Shown piece after piece: positions 32,875 to 42,465 of a stretch of 64,000 nucleotides of DNA (the stretch's first letter is position 1; each line of letters opens with the position of its first letter). Origin of the DNA: Acidobacteriota bacterium (GTDB taxonomy: Bacteria; Acidobacteriota; Terriglobia; Terriglobales; Acidobacteriaceae); NCBI GenBank assembly GCA_018268915.1, contig JAFDVQ010000017.1, positions 186,001 to 250,000 of the forward strand, read 5' to 3'. A program made the translations under genes and the position numbers. Below the pieces are notes generated by a model. That model ran no database searches. It saw nothing but the letters and a program-made list of their open reading frames with translations, and had not been told where the DNA came from.

Positions 32875-34392
32875 ATGGAAAAGCTTGTATTGGACGGACA
32901 GCCGCTCACCCTGGAACAGATCGATGGAGTTGCCCTTTCCGGATCTCTGGTCGAAGTCGCTCCCGATGCCATGAGGCGCGTGCAGGAGAGCCGCGGCTTG
33001 ATCGAAAATATCCTGACTGCGGGCGAAACGGTATACGGAGTGAACACCGGCTTCGGAAAGCTTGCCGACGTCCACATCGCCGACGACAAGCTTGCCGAGC
33101 TGCAGATCAACTTGGTTCGGAGCCACGCTGGCGGTGTCGGGCAGCCGCTGAGCGAAGCAGAGTCGCGCGCCATGGTCCTGTTGCGCGCGAATGTGCTGGC
33201 AAAGGGGTTCAGCGGAGTGCGCCCCGAACTGCTCAATGTGCTGGTAGCGATGGTCAATGCCGGTGTCAATCCAGTGATTCCGGAGAAGGGTTCAGTGGGT
33301 GCAAGCGGCGATCTCGCTCCCCTCGCACACTTGGCTCTGGTTGCTGTTGGAGAGGGTGAAGCGTTCCATCGCGGCGAGCGCATCGCAGGAGGGGAGGCGC
33401 TGCGCAGAGCCGGTCTGATGCCAGTGCGGTTGACGGCAAAAGAGGGTCTCGCTCTCCTGAACGGAACGCAGGCGATGACCTCGGTAGGTGCTCTTGCGGT
33501 TTCTCGCGCAAGACGAGTTGCAGAGCTCTGCGACCTTGCGGGTGCCATGTCACTGGACGCGCTGAAGGGAACTCCGGCGGCATTCGACCCGAGAATTCAG
33601 AAGGCCCGACCCCACGCGGGCCAGATCGCAGTGGCAGCGCATTTGGTTCGCTTGCTAGAAGGCTCGCAGATCCGCGAGTCACATCGTGAGCACGACACCC
33701 GCGTGCAGGATGCGTATTGCCTGCGCTGCATGCCTCAGGTTCATGGAGCAGCACGCGATGTGCTTCAGCACGTCACAGGAGTCCTGGAGACCGAAGCAGG
33801 CTCGGCGACAGACAACCCGCTGGTATTTCCGGGAGACGACGCTGCAGTGATCTCCGGCGGAAACTTTCATGGCGCGCCGCTGTCGTATGCGTTTGACTAT
33901 GCGGCGATTGCGATAACCGACCTGGCCGGGATAACGGAACGAAGAATCGATCGACTCCTCAATCCGGATATCAACGAAGGACTTCCGGCGTTCCTTGCCA
34001 TGGATCCGGGATTGTCATCCGGATTCATGATTGCGCAGATCGTAGCCGCCGCGCTGATCAACGAGTGTCAGGTCCTGGCGCATCCTTCCTCAACAGGAAG
34101 CATCCCCACCGATGGCGGCAAAGAAGATCACGTCTCGATGGGAATGACGGGCGCTATCAAGCTGCGTCAGATTGTCGAGCACGTAGAGCGCGTGCTCGGC
34201 ATCGAGCTGATGTGCGCCGCTCAGGCACTCGAGTTCCGCCGCCCCCTGAAGTCGAGCACGCTGATCGAGGAAGCTCACGCAGCTATTCGGCGCGTAGTAC
34301 CCAAACTGGAGTGTGACCGCGTTCTCGCCGGAGATATCGACGCGATGGCCGCAGCGATACGAAGCGGCCTGTTTGACAAATGGAGGAGATAG
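32875..34392 (+). CDS. hutH: Histidine ammonia-lyase
   Basis: A 505-residue enzyme of the MIO-dependent ammonia-lyase family. The self-cyclising Ala-Ser-Gly is at residues 143-145 in GSVGASGDLAPLAHL. Tyr54 sits in TVYGVNTGFG, and the C-terminal HPSSTGSIPT and QEFRRPLKS-like segment (LEFRRPLKSS) fit HutH. It deaminates histidine to urocanate in the cytoplasm, first step of histidine degradation. No hutU, hutI or hutG follows. The Lrp/AsnC gene is divergent and closely spaced. Confidence 0.94.
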   Translation: MEKLVLDGQPLTLEQIDGVALSGSLVEVAPDAMRRVQESRGLIENILTAGETVYGVNTGFGKLADVHIADDKLAELQINLVRSHAGGVGQPLSEAESRAMVLLRANVLAKGFSGVRPELLNVLVAMVNAGVNPVIPEKGSVGASGDLAPLAHLALVAVGEGEAFHRGERIAGGEALRRAGLMPVRLTAKEGLALLNGTQAMTSVGALAVSRARRVAELCDLAGAMSLDALKGTPAAFDPRIQKARPHAGQIAVAAHLVRLLEGSQIRESHREHDTRVQDAYCLRCMPQVHGAARDVLQHVTGVLETEAGSATDNPLVFPGDDAAVISGGNFHGAPLSYAFDYAAIAITDLAGITERRIDRLLNPDINEGLPAFLAMDPGLSSGFMIAQIVAAALINECQVLAHPSSTGSIPTDGGKEDHVSMGMTGAIKLRQIVEHVERVLGIELMCAAQALEFRRPLKSSTLIEEAHAAIRRVVPKLECDRVLAGDIDAMAAAIRSGLFDKWRR

Positions 34393-34399
34393 GCCGTAC

Positions 34400-35731
34400 C
34401 TACTTCAAGTGAACAACCGGGTTGCGGTCCGGGTGTGCTGGATCCTTGATGATGCGCCCGCCTTGCATCACGAACGCAACATGCTCCATGACGGTGATGT
34501 CGGCCAATGGATCTCCTTGCACCGCGACAATGTCAGCAAAGCGCCCCGGCTCGATGCTGCCGACGTCCTTGTCCTTTTCGAGCATCGTAGCCGCATTGAT
34601 CGTCGCAGCCTGAAGCGCCCCCAGCGTGGTCATCCCTCCGCGGACAAGTGCACCGAATTCCTTCGAGACGGATTCGTCGACATCATCGTCATCAACGCCG
34701 TACGCGACTCGAATGTGATGCGCAAGCGCAAGCTTGAACGCCGGTCCCTGCGCCGCCATGATCTCTTTGCCCTTGGCGAACGAGTCGGGATCGCGGCCCT
34801 TGCTGAGTCCCGTCTGCATGTCGTGCTGGAAACAGTAGAGCGTGGGGACAAGCCACGTGTGGTGCTGCTCCATGAGCTGCGCGCCTTCTTCGTCGAGCAT
34901 AGTGCCGTGCTCAATGGAGTCAACGCCAGCCCGTACGGCAGCCTTGATCCCGGCGGCGCCTTCCGCGTGCGCCATCACTTTCTTGCCCGCGCGGTGCGCA
35001 ATCTCAACCGCAGCAGCCATCTGGGCTTCGCTCAACTCCTGCACATGAAAGTCGGAGATCGGATCCATCACGCCGCCAGTGGCCATCAACTTGATCCAGT
35101 CGGCGCCGTACTTGATGTCCCGGCGAACAACATGTGCGATGTCGTCCACGGTGTCGGCAACGTTCGCGCGCCGCGGCCCCTCCATATCCGCAGAGAAGGG
35201 AGTGCCGTCGCCGTGTCCGCCGGTGAGCGAGACGCAGCTCCCGGCGGCCGTGATTCGCGGTCCAAGAATGATGCCGCGCTTCACCGAGTCTCGAAGCGCG
35301 AACTGCGGGTAGTCGGCAGGCCCTTCGCACGCATCGCGAAGGGAAGTGAAGCCGTGATCGAGCCAGAGCCTGAGGTTGTAGACGCCCCACAGCGTGTGTT
35401 GCGGGATCGAAGTGCGCAGCCCGACCGCAATGCTCTGCGAAGTTGGATCGGAAAGCGTGTGCGCGTGCGCATCAATTAGACCGGGAACAACCGTATAGGA
35501 AGAGAGATCGGTGACCGCTACGCCGCTGGGAGCTGAATCGGCTATAGATTGAATGCGATCGCCGGCAATCAGGATGTAGGCGTGCTGGCGGACATTGCCG
35601 GTTCGAACATCAATAAGCTTGCCTGCCAGAACTGCTTCAGAGACTGCTGCCTTCTGTTCTTGCTGAGCCTGTGCGGCAACGGAGAGGAATATAACAACTG
35701 CGGCAGTGAGCAGGGAAGTTGAACGTGTCAT
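34400..35731 (-). CDS. Secreted amidohydrolase (imidazolonepropionase/prolidase-like)
   Basis: A 443-residue exported metal-dependent amidohydrolase. It has a signal peptide (cleavage near AQAQ), then VPGLIDAHAHTL with the HxH ligands. The IKLMATGG segment carries the lysine that is carboxylated in many family members. HAEGAAGIKAAV and GVDSIEHGTM give later histidines, and the family ending GSIEPGRFADIVAVQGDPL is present. The family includes prolidases and imidazolonepropionase-like enzymes. Despite lying next to hutH, export and sequence make a true HutI role unlikely. The ATG at 35731 was chosen for its signal peptide. It converges with hutH, eight bases away. Confidence 0.85.
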   Translation of the reverse strand: MTRSTSLLTAAVVIFLSVAAQAQQEQKAAVSEAVLAGKLIDVRTGNVRQHAYILIAGDRIQSIADSAPSGVAVTDLSSYTVVPGLIDAHAHTLSDPTSQSIAVGLRTSIPQHTLWGVYNLRLWLDHGFTSLRDACEGPADYPQFALRDSVKRGIILGPRITAAGSCVSLTGGHGDGTPFSADMEGPRRANVADTVDDIAHVVRRDIKYGADWIKLMATGGVMDPISDFHVQELSEAQMAAAVEIAHRAGKKVMAHAEGAAGIKAAVRAGVDSIEHGTMLDEEGAQLMEQHHTWLVPTLYCFQHDMQTGLSKGRDPDSFAKGKEIMAAQGPAFKLALAHHIRVAYGVDDDDVDESVSKEFGALVRGGMTTLGALQAATINAATMLEKDKDVGSIEPGRFADIVAVQGDPLADITVMEHVAFVMQGGRIIKDPAHPDRNPVVHLK

Positions 35732-35867
35732 CTTGGGTCCAAGGTAACATCTGGAACTCGAGAAGACGAGGACTCGGAATAAGGAAGCGATGAAGATCGC
35801 GGCTTCCACACTCCTCGACGACAACGCCTCAAGCAGGATGAAACAGGGGACGGGGACTCATGACGGG

Positions 35868-38498
35868 TTAATGAGCAGAGTTGGTATTGGAGTGCAACTG
35901 CGCCTCCAGCCAGGACCGGAGGTTTGGTTCCTGGAGATTGCGCAGTTCGATGCAGCCGTTGATCCGTTCGATGGAGTGCTTGAGCGTCTGGTCGGCGGCG
36001 GGAACCTTGTGCGAGGAGAAGAACTGCGAGACGTCGTCGCGAGCTTGCGCTGAACAGAAGGTGCTGGTCGCGGCGACGAGACTCGATCCAAGCTCAGGTG
36101 TGAACTCCTTCTTCACCTCATCCCAGTGGTCCTGGATGAACTTCCAGGTGAGATCGCGGTTGTTGTCCGTACTAAGAGAGATGGCGAGCTGAATAGCGGC
36201 ATCCTGGTTGCGGACCTTGCCGGAGACGGCATACTGCAGCGCTCGCTGTGCTAAATCAGGTTTTTCGAATAGCGCCAGTAAATGCAGCGCACCAGATTGA
36301 ATCTCAGGATTGGTAGATGTCTCAGAGACCTTCTGTAACTCGTCAAAAAGCTTGGCGTCGCCATTGCGCGCCGTGATCTGCAGTGCGGTCTGGGCGATAT
36401 TTGGCTCGACCGAATTCTGATCCGCAAGATACTTCTGGCTGATTTCGCGTGCTTGGGTCAGGATCTGCGGGTCTTTGGCGTCGCCAAGAGTTGCGAAGAG
36501 AAGTGCGCGCAGCTGTTTCTTGTTCGGAGTGTCTGACGCGGATGGCGGGCCGAGCTTCGTGTATTCCGGCTCAAATGTCTGACGGCACCACGCCTCGAGG
36601 GCGTCCTTCTCCTGTGGTGTGGCGGCGACTCGGTCCCGTATTGAACTGAGGCCGTCCAGGGCGGATGAGACTACGTCTGCGTTGGTGTCGCCTTTCACCG
36701 CCGACACGAGATTGAGGTAGTCGCCCACCATAGCTCCATTGGCGCGAACCTGCGCCCACTCGTCCCCGATCAGGCTGATGCGCTCTGCAGGTGTGAGTGA
36801 GGTTTCGAGGTGCGAGGTGATAGCGGCGTAGTCGCCTTGAGTGTAGGCAGTTCGGTAGTAGCCCTTGCCGCCGGCATTAGCGAAGAAAGGCTGATTTTCG
36901 GGAACATCGAGAGATGTGGTCTCAGGCGTCAGAAGCTGGCAGTCCTGTTTACCTGCAGAGGCCTTAAAGCAAACGGGGAGCGTCCACTTCTGCGAGGAAT
37001 CAGCCTGGATGCTCGGGCTCAAGTAAAAGCGTCGCTGGGATACGGAGACCTTGCCGCCTGAGGGCTGGCCGAAGGTGAGCAGCGGAACGCCGGCCTGTCC
37101 GATGAGGCCTTCCATGACTTTGTCCACCGGCTTATGGCTGGTAGCGGTTTGCGCATCCCAGAAGTTCTCAGCCGTCGCGTTTCCGTAAAGGTGTTGTGAG
37201 AGATAACTGTGAACGCCCTTGCGGAAGGTTTCGGCGCCCACGTAGTTCTCCACAGTCAGCAGCACGTCGCTGGCTTTGCCATAGGAGATGCCATCGAACA
37301 TCTGTTCGATCTCTTCCCGCGTCTCTGCACGGGCCCGAATGGCGCGCGTCGTCGGCTGGGCATCGATATTGAGCGTGCTGTCGAGACCGGAGACGACAAC
37401 CTGATCGATATTCCATTCAGGGCGCATCGCGGCGATAGGCTTGTTCTCCATCCACGTGGCAAAACCTTCGTTGAGCCAAAGATTGTCCCACCACTGCATG
37501 GTGACCAGATCGCCGAACCACTGGTGGGCCATCTCGTGTGCAATGACGAGAGCAACTTCACGTTTGGCATTCTCGGACGCGGTTTTGGGATCGATAAGCA
37601 GCGCTGTCTCCCGATAGGTGATGGCGCCGAAGTTCTCCATTGCCCCGGCTTCGAAGTCGGGCAGACCGATGAGGTCGAGCTTCTTGAGTGGGTAGGGAAT
37701 TCCAAAGTAGTTGTTGTAGTAGTGGAGAACGTACTTGGCAACGTCGACGCCATATGGCGTGAGACCGATCTTATCGGGTGTAGAGCATGTGCGGATGGCC
37801 ACCCCGTCCTGAACGCCGGAGGAGCACTTGAAGTCGCCAACAAGAAATGCGACCAGATACGTGGACATCTTGGGCGTGGTCAGGAACCGGATGGAGTGCT
37901 TGCCTGCGGCTGGGCCCGGTTTGTCGCTGACGATCGGGCCGTTGGAGATAGCTGTATCGCCTTTATCGACAACGAGCGTGACATCAAAAGTAGCCTTGAA
38001 GGCAGGCTCGTCGAATGACGGAAAGGCGCGGCGGGCGTCGGTGGATTCGAACTGCGTAACGGCGTAGTTACGCTTGGCAGTCTTCGAGAGATAGAAGCCA
38101 CGGAGTTCGCCGTTAAGGATGCCCGTGTACTCGATGCGGATTGTGACTTTACCGGCGGGGATCTGATCGGGAACAGAGAATGAGGCCTGTTCCTTATCGC
38201 TGTTGAGCGACACAGCGGCAGTCTGGTACTTTCCGCCAGCAAATATAGTTACCGACTGGAAGGTAATTTCGCTAGCGTTGAGCGTGATGCTGCTGGCGGG
38301 CTCTGCGAGAGTAACGTCGATCGTCTCCGAGCCGGTGAAAGTAGCAGCCTTCAGATCTGGAGTCAGGATGAGGGAGTAGTGCTGGGGAAGAACGGTGCTG
38401 GGAAGGCGCTGGGCTTGCGCACGCGAAGCACCTATCGAAAAGCAACAAGCGAACAGGCAACACACAAGGTTACGCGGGAAGCTCCAACCAATCTTCAT
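35868..38498 (-). CDS. M1-family aminopeptidase, exported
   Basis: An 876-residue gluzincin aminopeptidase with a signal peptide (to about residue 27, cleavage near AQAQ). The exopeptidase motif GAMEN is at 285-289. Zinc ligands are in HEMAH (321-325), with the third ligand Glu344 in WLNEGFATW. The C-terminal half is the helical ERAP1-like domain. It removes N-terminal residues from peptides, probably in the periplasm. AGAGGA lies before the ATG. Downstream on the same strand is the secreted amidohydrolase, so a peptide-scavenging pair is possible. Confidence 0.92.
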   Translation of the reverse strand: MKIGWSFPRNLVCCLFACCFSIGASRAQAQRLPSTVLPQHYSLILTPDLKAATFTGSETIDVTLAEPASSITLNASEITFQSVTIFAGGKYQTAAVSLNSDKEQASFSVPDQIPAGKVTIRIEYTGILNGELRGFYLSKTAKRNYAVTQFESTDARRAFPSFDEPAFKATFDVTLVVDKGDTAISNGPIVSDKPGPAAGKHSIRFLTTPKMSTYLVAFLVGDFKCSSGVQDGVAIRTCSTPDKIGLTPYGVDVAKYVLHYYNNYFGIPYPLKKLDLIGLPDFEAGAMENFGAITYRETALLIDPKTASENAKREVALVIAHEMAHQWFGDLVTMQWWDNLWLNEGFATWMENKPIAAMRPEWNIDQVVVSGLDSTLNIDAQPTTRAIRARAETREEIEQMFDGISYGKASDVLLTVENYVGAETFRKGVHSYLSQHLYGNATAENFWDAQTATSHKPVDKVMEGLIGQAGVPLLTFGQPSGGKVSVSQRRFYLSPSIQADSSQKWTLPVCFKASAGKQDCQLLTPETTSLDVPENQPFFANAGGKGYYRTAYTQGDYAAITSHLETSLTPAERISLIGDEWAQVRANGAMVGDYLNLVSAVKGDTNADVVSSALDGLSSIRDRVAATPQEKDALEAWCRQTFEPEYTKLGPPSASDTPNKKQLRALLFATLGDAKDPQILTQAREISQKYLADQNSVEPNIAQTALQITARNGDAKLFDELQKVSETSTNPEIQSGALHLLALFEKPDLAQRALQYAVSGKVRNQDAAIQLAISLSTDNNRDLTWKFIQDHWDEVKKEFTPELGSSLVAATSTFCSAQARDDVSQFFSSHKVPAADQTLKHSIERINGCIELRNLQEPNLRSWLEAQLHSNTNSAH

Positions 38499-38716
38499 TC
38501 AATCCTCTTGAAATTCGGTGCACGCTAGTCTGATCTCTCCCGTCCTCAGGTGTGAGAGGGTGGGAGACCGGGCCGGCACCTCGGCAAAGGCGTGGCACCC
38601 GCTGGGCTATGTCAATTTTAGGGGACTGGACGCACCTCGGGGTTTACCCAGTGTGACCAGTTGAAGAGCCCGAGGGATGAATGGAGGTCGGACCGAATCC
38701 GCCTGAAAACAACAGT

Positions 38717-39244
38717 CTAGGGTTGGTGCACTTCAACGGTCGGGCTCTCTCCATCTTTGCGAGGAAAGAGGGAATCGAGGACGAGCAGGCATGCGCCGAT
38801 CACGATGCAGCTGTCGGCGACGTTGAAGTCGGGCCAGTGATAGCCGAAGATGTGGACCTCAATGAAGTCCACGACCGAGCCGTAGCGGACACGGTCGTGC
38901 AGATTGCCGATGGCGCCCCCAAATACCAGAGCAAGAGCGACCGTGGTGAGGCTGAAGCGGCTACCAAGCCGGACTAACGCAACAAGGACAGCGATCCCCG
39001 CAAAGGCAGAAAATGCAATAAGGCCCCAGCGAACGACGTTTGGAGAAGTTGAGTCGGCGAAAAGAGAGAACGCCGCGCCCTCATTGAGCCAGTGGGTAAT
39101 GCGCAAGAAGCCTGGAATGACGGTGATGGCATCGCCCATCGCGATGCGATTCGAGACAAGGGTCTTGGTGAAGCGATCGGCGAGAATAATGAGCGCCGAG
39201 ATAAGAAGCAGCCAGGGGAGCTTGCGTGGGGCCGGATGACTCAC
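38717..39244 (-). CDS. lspA: Lipoprotein signal peptidase (GTG start)
   Basis: A 175-residue polytopic aspartic peptidase with four transmembrane helices. Active-site aspartates fit FNVADSCIVIG and VVDFIEVH, with GAIGNLHDRVRYGS between helices, the core LspA signature. It cleaves signal peptides from diacylglyceryl-modified prolipoproteins in the inner membrane. The GTG at 39244 is preferred over an ATG ten codons upstream, because GGAGG lies four bases before the GTG. It follows ileS, the classic ileS-lspA arrangement. Confidence 0.94.
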   Translation of the reverse strand: MSHPAPRKLPWLLLISALIILADRFTKTLVSNRIAMGDAITVIPGFLRITHWLNEGAAFSLFADSTSPNVVRWGLIAFSAFAGIAVLVALVRLGSRFSLTTVALALVFGGAIGNLHDRVRYGSVVDFIEVHIFGYHWPDFNVADSCIVIGACLLVLDSLFPRKDGESPTVEVHQP

Positions 39245-39296
39245 GCGACCTCCGCAACAGTGGTGAGTGAACACTGGTCAGTGGTCGGTGAAGAAC

Positions 39297-39324
39297 AGGG
39301 ATTAGGGGATAGGGAGTAGGGATT
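39297..39324. repeat. Short heptanucleotide repeat, ileS-lspA gap
   Basis: Four 7-base units (AGGGATT, AGGGGAT, AGGGAGT, AGGGATT) are the reverse complement of the CCCTAGT-type family found at 4802-4878. The array lies between ileS and lspA. Both occurrences are intergenic. Confidence 0.75.
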
Positions 39325-39341
39325 GTGCGGTGCTTGAATGA

Positions 39342-42254
39342 TCACGCAGCAGCCTCCGGCGGTTCGTGGCCCGCGGGCGGATTGATCCCCATTTCTTTCA
39401 GTGCGTTCTTGCAGCGCGTGCAGACATTCTGCCAAATGCCGTAACTGGAGACTTCGGGCATAAAGTTCCAGCAGCGGGCGCATTTGTGGCCGGAGGCTGG
39501 AAGTGCGGTCACGTCGAGTGGCACGTCTTGGGCGCTCTCGACGACGCGAACGTTTGAGACGTTGATGATCTCCTTCAGTCCCGCTGCGTGACGGTGCAAC
39601 AGAACCAGTAAATCGCCCGAAGCCGCAATCTCAATGTCCGCTTCCAAGCCCTTGCCGATACGCTTGGCTTGCCTCGCTTCCTCGAGGACACGCAGTGCTT
39701 CATCGCGAACAGCAAAGATCTGTTTCCACTCATCGAGCATCGGGGCTGGATCGGACGAAAAGATTGCTTCCAGCTTGGGGAACAACGTGAGATGAACACT
39801 CTCTTCCCGCCCCGCAACTTGTGGCAGGTACTCCCACACTTCATCGGCAGTAAAGCTGAGGATAGGCGCTACAAGGCGGACAAGGGCTTCGGTGATTTGC
39901 CAGAGTACGGTCTGCGCGGAGCGGCGCTCCTGGCTCGTAGGCGCGAACGTGTACATGCGGTCTTTCAGTACGTCGAGGTAAAAAGAACTGAGATCCACGA
40001 TGGCGAACTCGTTGACCGCGTGGTAGACGCGGTGGAATTCAAATGTCTCGTAGAAGCCAAGGATCTTTTCGGTCAACTCACGAGTTCTGGCCAGCATGTA
40101 TCGATCCAGGGGCAGGAGTCCAGATTCAAGGACTCGATCGCGTGCAGGATCGAACCCCGACAGATTTCCGAGAAGAAAACGGAAGGTATTTCGTAGCTTC
40201 CTATAGAGCTCGGCGCAGCGAGCCATGAGGTTTTCGCTGGCGGCCATGTCTTCTCTAAAGTCGATCGAAGCCACCCAGAGCCGCACGATCTCACCGCCCA
40301 TGCGTTCAGCGATGTCGACAGGATCTACGCCATTGCCAAGAGATTTAGACATCGCGCGGCCCTGCTCGTCGAGAGTCCAGCCGGCAGTGGCCACATGCGA
40401 GTACGGAGCGCGTCCGCGCAGCGCGACAGAGGTAAGCAGGGAAGAGTGGAACCAGCCTCGGTGCTGGTCACCACCTTCCAGGTACAAAACCTCCGTAGCC
40501 TTTCCCTTTTGGAATGACTGATAGGCCGAGCGCAAATCGGCGTCCGATTCACACACCGCAAACCAGCTCGTGCCCGAATCGAACCACACGTCAAGTATGT
40601 CCGTCTCTTTACGGAACGTGGTGCCACCGCATTTGGGACATTTCGTTCCGGCCGGCAGCAGATCTGATATCGCCGCGGTATGCCAAGCTTCGGCTCCTTC
40701 CCGCTCAAAGAGACCAACGATCTTTTTATCGAGGGCAGGGTCGATGATTGGATCGTTGCATCCTTCGCACAGGAACACGGCGATGGGGACACCCCAAATC
40801 CGCTGGCGGCTGATGCACCAGTCGGGGCGTGTGGCAATCATGTTGGTGATACGTTCTTTGCCCCAGGAGGGATCCCAGACAACTTTGTCGATTTCCTCGA
40901 TGGTGAGCTGGCGGAAGGTTGTTTCCGAGCTGTCATCGCGCTTCATCGGGGTTTCGAGAGAGATGAACCACTGCTCAGTGGCGCGAAAGATGACGGGATT
41001 GTGGCAGCGCCAACAGTGCGGGTAAGAGTGCTCCAGATCGCTGACAGCCAGCAGGGCGCGATACTCCTCAAGCATGGCGACAACGATGGGATTAGCCTGC
41101 CAGACCGTCTTGTCTTCGAAAGGCGGCGGCGAAGAGAGCTGCCAGGCTTGCGGATCTGCGTGCAGTCGGCCTGCCGAGTCCACGCGGCAGGTCTGATCGA
41201 GCGAATATTTTTGTCCGGTGTAGAAGTCGTCGGCGCCGTGCGAGGGAGCGGTGTGGACCGCGCCCGTGCCTTGATCGGCGGTGACATAGGTTCCGAGCAC
41301 GCCGAGGATACTTCTCTCCAGGAAGGGATGTTTGTAGGTGCTGTGTTCAAGTTCGCTGCCCTTGATGCGCGCCAGTTCGGTTGTGCTACCGAGTTTGCAG
41401 GCTGCAACAACGGTGGCGGCCAGTTCCGCAGCGACGATGTAAACAGAGCCCTCCTCTGTGGCCAGGGCGACATATTCAAAGTCGGGATGGAACGTGACGG
41501 CCATGGAAGCGGGAATCGTCCACGGAGTGGTCGTCCAGATGATGGTGTACACTTCCCGCCCGGCCAAGGCTGGGGAAAGCGCCTCCGGCGCCGAAGTCAA
41601 TTTGTAGCGGACGTATATCGACGGGCTGGTGTGATTCTCATACTCGACCTCAGCCTCAGCCAGGGCGGTGCGGTCGTGGATGCACCAGTAGACCGGCTTC
41701 AGTCCTCGGTAAACGAAGCCCTTCTCTAGAAAGCCAAAAAAAGCCTCGAGAGTGCGGGCTTCATAATCTCGGGCCATGGTCATGTAAGGCTTTTGCCAGC
41801 GGCCAAAGACTCCGATACGCTCAAATTGCTGCGTTTGCAGGTCGATGTACTTCTGGGCGTAGGCGCGACAGGCTTCCAGGACAGCCGGGGCGGGCATCTC
41901 CAGCTTTTTACGGCCGAGTTGTTCGTCGACCTTGATCTCGATGGGCAGGCCGTGGCAGTCGTAACCAGGCACGTATGGAGAATCGAACCCTGCCATGGTT
42001 TTCGACTTCACCACAAAGTCTTTCAGTCCCTTGTTGAGGGCATGACCCAGGTGGATCGGCCCATTGGCATAGGGAGGACCGTCGTGAAGAAGATATGCTG
42101 GGCGTCCCCCGCAGGTCTCACGCAGCTTCTCGTAGAGGCGCATTTCGGCCCACTTTTTCAGGCGCAGGGGCTCATTCTGAGGCAGATTTGCCTTCATCGG
42201 AAAGGCAGTTTGCGGCAGAGACAAAGTCGCCTTTAGTTCAGGCGCAGAAGACAT
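39342..42254 (-). CDS. ileS: Isoleucyl-tRNA synthetase
   Basis: A 970-residue class Ia aminoacyl-tRNA synthetase. The HIGH-type motif appears as GPIHLGHALN (residues 65-74), the KMSKS motif as AMSKSLGNG, and the editing (CP1) domain lies between them with TTPWTIPASMAV. The C-terminal zinc finger has CARCW and CTRCK pairs, present in the bacterial (eubacterial-type) IleRS. It charges tRNA-Ile and edits valine. Length is typical of the zinc-containing type. lspA follows on the same strand. Confidence 0.96.
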   Translation of the reverse strand: MSSAPELKATLSLPQTAFPMKANLPQNEPLRLKKWAEMRLYEKLRETCGGRPAYLLHDGPPYANGPIHLGHALNKGLKDFVVKSKTMAGFDSPYVPGYDCHGLPIEIKVDEQLGRKKLEMPAPAVLEACRAYAQKYIDLQTQQFERIGVFGRWQKPYMTMARDYEARTLEAFFGFLEKGFVYRGLKPVYWCIHDRTALAEAEVEYENHTSPSIYVRYKLTSAPEALSPALAGREVYTIIWTTTPWTIPASMAVTFHPDFEYVALATEEGSVYIVAAELAATVVAACKLGSTTELARIKGSELEHSTYKHPFLERSILGVLGTYVTADQGTGAVHTAPSHGADDFYTGQKYSLDQTCRVDSAGRLHADPQAWQLSSPPPFEDKTVWQANPIVVAMLEEYRALLAVSDLEHSYPHCWRCHNPVIFRATEQWFISLETPMKRDDSSETTFRQLTIEEIDKVVWDPSWGKERITNMIATRPDWCISRQRIWGVPIAVFLCEGCNDPIIDPALDKKIVGLFEREGAEAWHTAAISDLLPAGTKCPKCGGTTFRKETDILDVWFDSGTSWFAVCESDADLRSAYQSFQKGKATEVLYLEGGDQHRGWFHSSLLTSVALRGRAPYSHVATAGWTLDEQGRAMSKSLGNGVDPVDIAERMGGEIVRLWVASIDFREDMAASENLMARCAELYRKLRNTFRFLLGNLSGFDPARDRVLESGLLPLDRYMLARTRELTEKILGFYETFEFHRVYHAVNEFAIVDLSSFYLDVLKDRMYTFAPTSQERRSAQTVLWQITEALVRLVAPILSFTADEVWEYLPQVAGREESVHLTLFPKLEAIFSSDPAPMLDEWKQIFAVRDEALRVLEEARQAKRIGKGLEADIEIAASGDLLVLLHRHAAGLKEIINVSNVRVVESAQDVPLDVTALPASGHKCARCWNFMPEVSSYGIWQNVCTRCKNALKEMGINPPAGHEPPEAAA

Positions 42255-42465
42255 TGGAACTCCCGGAAACGAAAGAGAATCTTGAATGCTTAGTTTAGAT
42301 CAAATGGCTCAAACGGATGATAGGTCCAGTTACATGTAAAGCGGGAAGGCGCCGGACACTGGGTGATCGTCAGGCCACCAGTGTCGGGTTCGGTTCCTCC
42401 CTCTAAACCCTTGAAGTCCATAAGAATTTGCGGTAACCACTGCTCACCCCGACCGTCTATCGTTT

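Noticed and set aside
34313..35479. A 388-codon open frame on the plus strand
   Set aside because: It is antisense to the amidohydrolase, whose signal peptide and catalytic motifs are clear; its own translation has no recognisable domain.
34400..35731. HutI (imidazolonepropionase) completing histidine degradation
   Set aside because: It carries a signal peptide and its sequence fits exported prolidase-like amidohydrolases; adjacency to hutH is convergent, not an operon.
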